A stretch of DNA of 64,000 nt from positions 310,001-374,000 of the forward strand of contig CAWHIK010000007.1 in the NCBI GenBank assembly GCA_963829485.1, given 5' to 3'. Each line of letters begins with the position of its first letter. The stretch's first letter is position 1. A program made the translations under genes and the position numbers. Source of the DNA: JBGPQJ01 sp963829485. Lineage in GTDB: Bacteria > Chloroflexota > Anaerolineae > Anaerolineales > Villigracilaceae. The notes beneath the pieces are model-generated. The model searched no databases and had not been told where the DNA came from. It saw only the letters and a program-made list of their open reading frames with translations. Below, piece after piece: positions 61,609 through 64,000 of this stretch.

Positions 61609-62612
61609 ATGAAAGATCCTCGTCTCGTGATCGATATTTCGAAATGGCAGGACCACGTCAAACCCGAGGAACTGGAAGGCGTGGAAGCGGTTATCCTGAA
61701 GTCCGGCAGCGGGATGTTCCGTGATCCAAAATTTGAAAAACATGGTGCCGTGATCGCCAATGCGGGAATCACGTTGATGGCCTACCACTGGGACGATATT
61801 ACCGTTGACCCGGCTGAGCAGGCGGAATGGGCGCTGGAAGACATCGCCAAGGTGGGTCTGCCCGTCAAGTTCATCTGGGCAGACCAGGAACAATCCTGGG
61901 TGGACTGGGACGAGTTCCACGATGCAGCGCTGTCGAAGATCCCATGGAGTTCCGTCCGGCGCGCATCCAGCAAGAACATCAGCAATCACAACAACACATT
62001 TATGAAAACCTTGTCTGCCCTGGCGCCCAAAGGATTGTGCGGGGTTTATACCAACCGCGGTTTTACGTCCTCCTGGGCCAAGGAAACCAAGAGCTGGATC
62101 GGCAACTATCAACTCTGGGTCGCTCATTACGGGAACCAGCCGAAGAAACGCACGGAAATGACCTGGGCTGAGTTAAAACAAAAGTGGCTTCCGGACTACA
62201 ACCCCGCCCTCCCCGAGGGAGCGGATGTCAAAAAACTCCTCGGCCACCAGTTCACCGGAGACCGCTGTCTGCTGCCCGGCGTCTATCGCAATGCGACGGA
62301 GCTGTCCCCGCTTGACGTCAATGTCTTCGACGGCGCGTTCATCGACCAGATCAAGGCAAGCAAGATCCTGGTCAAAGCGAAAAAGGTCGAAGTAAACGAA
62401 CCGCCTGTCTGGCCGACCAACCTGGCAGGCGCCGATTCAAAGTTCATTGTCAATGTTCATGCCTTAAATATCCGCAAGGGTCCCGGCGTGGATTTCGATG
62501 TGCAGGGAATCCTGACGAACAACCAGCAGGTCACGGCGACAGAGCGCCAGGGTAAGTGGGCCAAGCTCGCCAGCGGTGGATGGGTATACGCTGCCTACCT
62601 GACGCCGATTAA
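61609..62612 (+). CDS. GH25-like lysozyme with SH3 domain; 3' end uncertain
   Basis: A peptidoglycan hydrolase of the GH25 type. The opening RLVIDISKWQDHVKPEEL has the family's D-x-S-x-x-Q pattern, then VEAVILKSGSGMFRDPKF, LMAYHWDDITVDPAEQAEWA and IWADQEQSWVDW (acidic pair). LCGVYTNRGFTSSWA and QLWVAHYGNQPKK follow. A C-terminal SH3-like domain (about 285-330) carries NVHALNIRKGPGVDF and GKWAKLASGGWVYAAYL. There is no signal peptide. The frame has no stop before 63,216, beyond a terminator hairpin at 62,644. A one-base error near 62,600 would give a TAA at 62610-62612. Confidence 0.72.
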
Positions 62613-62643
62613 AAATGAGCCGTTCATACTGAAAACGGACGAT

Positions 62644-62674
62644 AAACTCCCCGGCATCGAGCGTCGGGGAGTTT
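62644..62674. terminator. Hairpin terminator
   Basis: AAACTCCCC (62644-62652) pairs with GGGGAGTTT (62666-62674), between the lysozyme-like gene and the convergent nitroreductase gene. It confirms that the + strand gene should end upstream. Confidence 0.7.
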
Positions 62675-62706
62675 GCTTTGCGGTCCATCGTATACAGCAG
62701 GCTGGT

Positions 62707-63192
62707 TCAATACCGTTCCCAGCGAATGACCTCGCGCAGCGGCTTTTTCTCCACGACGGGCGATTCAGCCGGCACACCCACCGGCACGAGCGTGATCAAC
62801 CTCATAGTCTTGGGAATGCCAAGCAGCTCTTTGAATTCTTCCTCGCGCGGCAGGGTGTAACCCTCCAGCCAGCAGGCGCCGTAGCCCAGCGCGACGCTGG
62901 CCAGCAGTATGTTCTCGACAGCCGCCGAGGCATCCTCCACCCACCAGCGGGAGGAGGGATCCATGACCACGGCAATGATCGCCGCCGCCTTGTCCATCCA
63001 TTGCGAGGCGATCTTCAGTTTGTTGATCATGGCATCGTCGGTGATCACGATGAAATTCCAGGGCTGTTTGTTGCTTCCGGTGGGGGCGAGCCGTGCGGCG
63101 TCGATGATCGTTTCCAGATCGGCGCGGGGAATCTTCTCTCCGGTGTATTTTCGCACGCTTCGTCTCGTTCGAATCGCTTCCAGTGTGTCCAT
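62707..63192 (-). CDS. Nitroreductase-family flavoprotein
   Basis: A 161-residue FMN-dependent oxidoreductase. Typical blocks are AIRTRRSVRKYTGEKIPRAD (FMN phosphate contact by the RRSVRKY arginines), AARLAPTGSNKQPWNFIVI, and near the end ENILLASVALGYGACWLEGY and RLITLVPVGVPAE. The length fits the short members of the family. It reduces unknown substrates with NAD(P)H. The gap from its start to 63,413 holds no gene, only a weak stem GACACC/GGTGTC near 63,269-63,300. Confidence 0.88.
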   Translation of the reverse strand: MDTLEAIRTRRSVRKYTGEKIPRADLETIIDAARLAPTGSNKQPWNFIVITDDAMINKLKIASQWMDKAAAIIAVVMDPSSRWWVEDASAAVENILLASVALGYGACWLEGYTLPREEEFKELLGIPKTMRLITLVPVGVPAESPVVEKKPLREVIRWERY

Positions 63193-63413
63193 GAAGGCGG
63201 TCTCCTGTTCTCGTAGTGGCAGAGTCCACTTTACTATATCCCTGATTCATTTTGCGGGCAACAAGAAAGACACCCTCAAGAAACCGGTCCCGAAGGTGTC
63301 ATGGATTGAGATATAAATTGAAGCTGGAAGTTATCGTCCGTGCCCCAGCAGTTCCAGCGCCGCCTCGCCGCCGTTCATGCGGTTATCCAATTTCATTAAT
63401 TTATTACTGCGAC

Positions 63414-63818
63414 TCAATCCCCCACGACGAGGGTGTATTCCTTTTCCGCCTGCTGCCCGCTTACGCTTGTCCCGTAACATTGCACAAGCACTGTGAATTT
63501 GAACGTCCCGGCCTCGCTCGGGACGCCTGTTATCCTTGCCCCATTTTCGTTTTCGATCTTTTCAATGGTCAGTCCGTCCGGCAATGCGCCTTCCGCGATG
63601 TAAAAATCGATCACCGGTGTTTCGGCCTCGGAGACGCTGATCCCGGCTTCGTAGACGGCTCCCTTCTGCGCCGGGGGCAGGCTGCCGGGTTCGATCACCA
63701 GAGGCTGACGCGTCCGATCAGGGGGAGGGTAAAAAGGCAGCAACAGGCAGGCGGAACCGATCATCAACACAAGCGCTGCCAGCACACTGACGGCGAACCG
63801 CTGTCGGGTTGACATCAT
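63414..63818 (-). CDS. Putative Ig-domain lipoprotein/anchored protein
   Basis: A 134-residue envelope protein. The N-terminus is a signal or anchor segment (RFAVSVLAALVLMIGSACLL), where GSAC resembles a lipobox. Residues 45-130 form one immunoglobulin-like domain of the putative-Ig type: GAVYEAGISVSEAETPVIDF, ALPDGLTIEKIENE and ARITGVPSEAGTFKFTVLV. It would be exposed on the outside. It lies 12 bases after the cytochrome gene's stop side, separated by an AT-rich stretch. Function unknown. Confidence 0.68.
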   Translation of the reverse strand: MMSTRQRFAVSVLAALVLMIGSACLLLPFYPPPDRTRQPLVIEPGSLPPAQKGAVYEAGISVSEAETPVIDFYIAEGALPDGLTIEKIENENGARITGVPSEAGTFKFTVLVQCYGTSVSGQQAEKEYTLVVGD

Positions 63819-63830
63819 TTTTTCTCGCGG

Positions 63831-64000
63831 TTAATCCCGGCCGATGCCCATGCGGCTCAGCAGTTTATCCTTGCGGAAGAACTGGTGATACATCGCCGCG
63901 CCGAAATGCAGCAGGATGAGCAGGAGTAGAATGATCGCCGTGAAACGGTGCCCGATACGCGGAGGGTATACAAAGAAATCAACGGGCAGCGGAGCGCCGG
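63831..64000 (-). CDS. Cytochrome b/b561-like protein, C-terminal fragment
   Basis: The last 55 or so residues of a membrane haem protein, cut by the window edge. HRFTAIILLLLILLHFGAAM is a membrane helix carrying two histidines (one before and one within the helix), followed by YHQFFRKDKLLSRMG, the standard ending of cytochrome b561-type proteins. These use two haem b groups to pass electrons across the membrane. Only the end is visible. Confidence 0.75.
   Translation of the reverse strand, partial: GAPLPVDFFVYPPRIGHRFTAIILLLLILLHFGAAMYHQFFRKDKLLSRMGIGRD

Noticed and set aside
1..64000. tRNA, rRNA or known riboswitch
   Set aside because: Reading both strands by eye I found no cloverleaf with a TTCGA-type T loop, no rRNA segment, and no leader I could match to a known riboswitch. 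A covariance-model search would be decisive.

Overview
The window joins two unrelated-looking pieces of DNA. Bases 1 to about 15,240 are a G+C-rich tailed-phage (or prophage) segment. Its small genes are tightly packed on the + strand, with many ATGA/GTGA start-stop overlaps. Bases from about 15,240 to 64,000 are a less G+C-rich bacterial chromosome with ordinary metabolic and regulatory genes. The gene families there (DUF3090 next to an SCO1664-like gene, DUF4349 lipoprotein, PilZ, PknB-type kinase, F420-type nitroreductase-like protein, LPG-synthase-type membrane protein) suggest a Chloroflexota (Anaerolineae-like) host. That is inference from gene content, not a measured placement. At the join both flanking genes, a phage portal gene and a zinc-ribbon gene, are cut in mid-reading-frame, so a chimeric assembly or a large deletion is more likely than a clean prophage end.

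Phage part, left to right: integrase C-terminus; small hypothetical genes; a secreted lysozyme-like protein; an HTH protein; RusA resolvase; a recombination-associated protein with an ExoX-like tail; a replication-initiator-like protein followed at once by a candidate origin (four spaced repeats plus two DnaA boxes); more small genes; a highly structured non-coding stretch at 4,994-5,331; a lysis cassette (small membrane proteins, amidase endolysin, holin); two large tail-fibre or receptor-binding proteins; two HNH endonucleases; and the small terminase, large terminase and portal genes. The large terminase is broken by many single-base shifts although its motifs are preserved.

Chromosome part: zinc-ribbon gene, folP and a SpoIIAA-like gene form a minus-strand operon, with an IS200/IS605 element (dead TnpA, long TnpB) sitting just upstream of its promoter. 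Next come a broken terpene-cyclase-fold protein, folK and a thiolase. From 22.5 to 31 kb there is a + strand run of accessory genes: a membrane-anchored protein, an APH-type kinase, three alpha/beta hydrolases, DUF1295, a CPBP protease, a B3/4-domain protein, a deazaflavin-type oxidoreductase and a cation transporter. From 31 to 40 kb there are an aspartoacylase-like protein, GNAT, DinB and flavodoxin proteins, and two large membrane glycosyltransferase-like genes. From 40 to 53 kb lie housekeeping genes: homoserine dehydrogenase, coaBC, a phosphoesterase, rsmG, recF and peptide deformylase. From 53 to 64 kb lie a methyltransferase, a glycosyltransferase-like gene inserted between copies of a duplicated sequence, a flippase-like protein, an FAD oxidoreductase, a Ser/Thr kinase, an M28 peptidase, a GH25 lysozyme, a nitroreductase and a partial cytochrome b.

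Two properties affect every reading of this window. First, about twenty genes, including single-copy housekeeping genes such as folK, recF and rsmG, carry single-base frameshifts, which points to uncorrected sequencing errors. Second, several host genes have a TATAAT-like box ending only 6 to 8 bases before the start codon, which suggests leaderless transcripts. I saw no rRNA, tRNA or CRISPR array.
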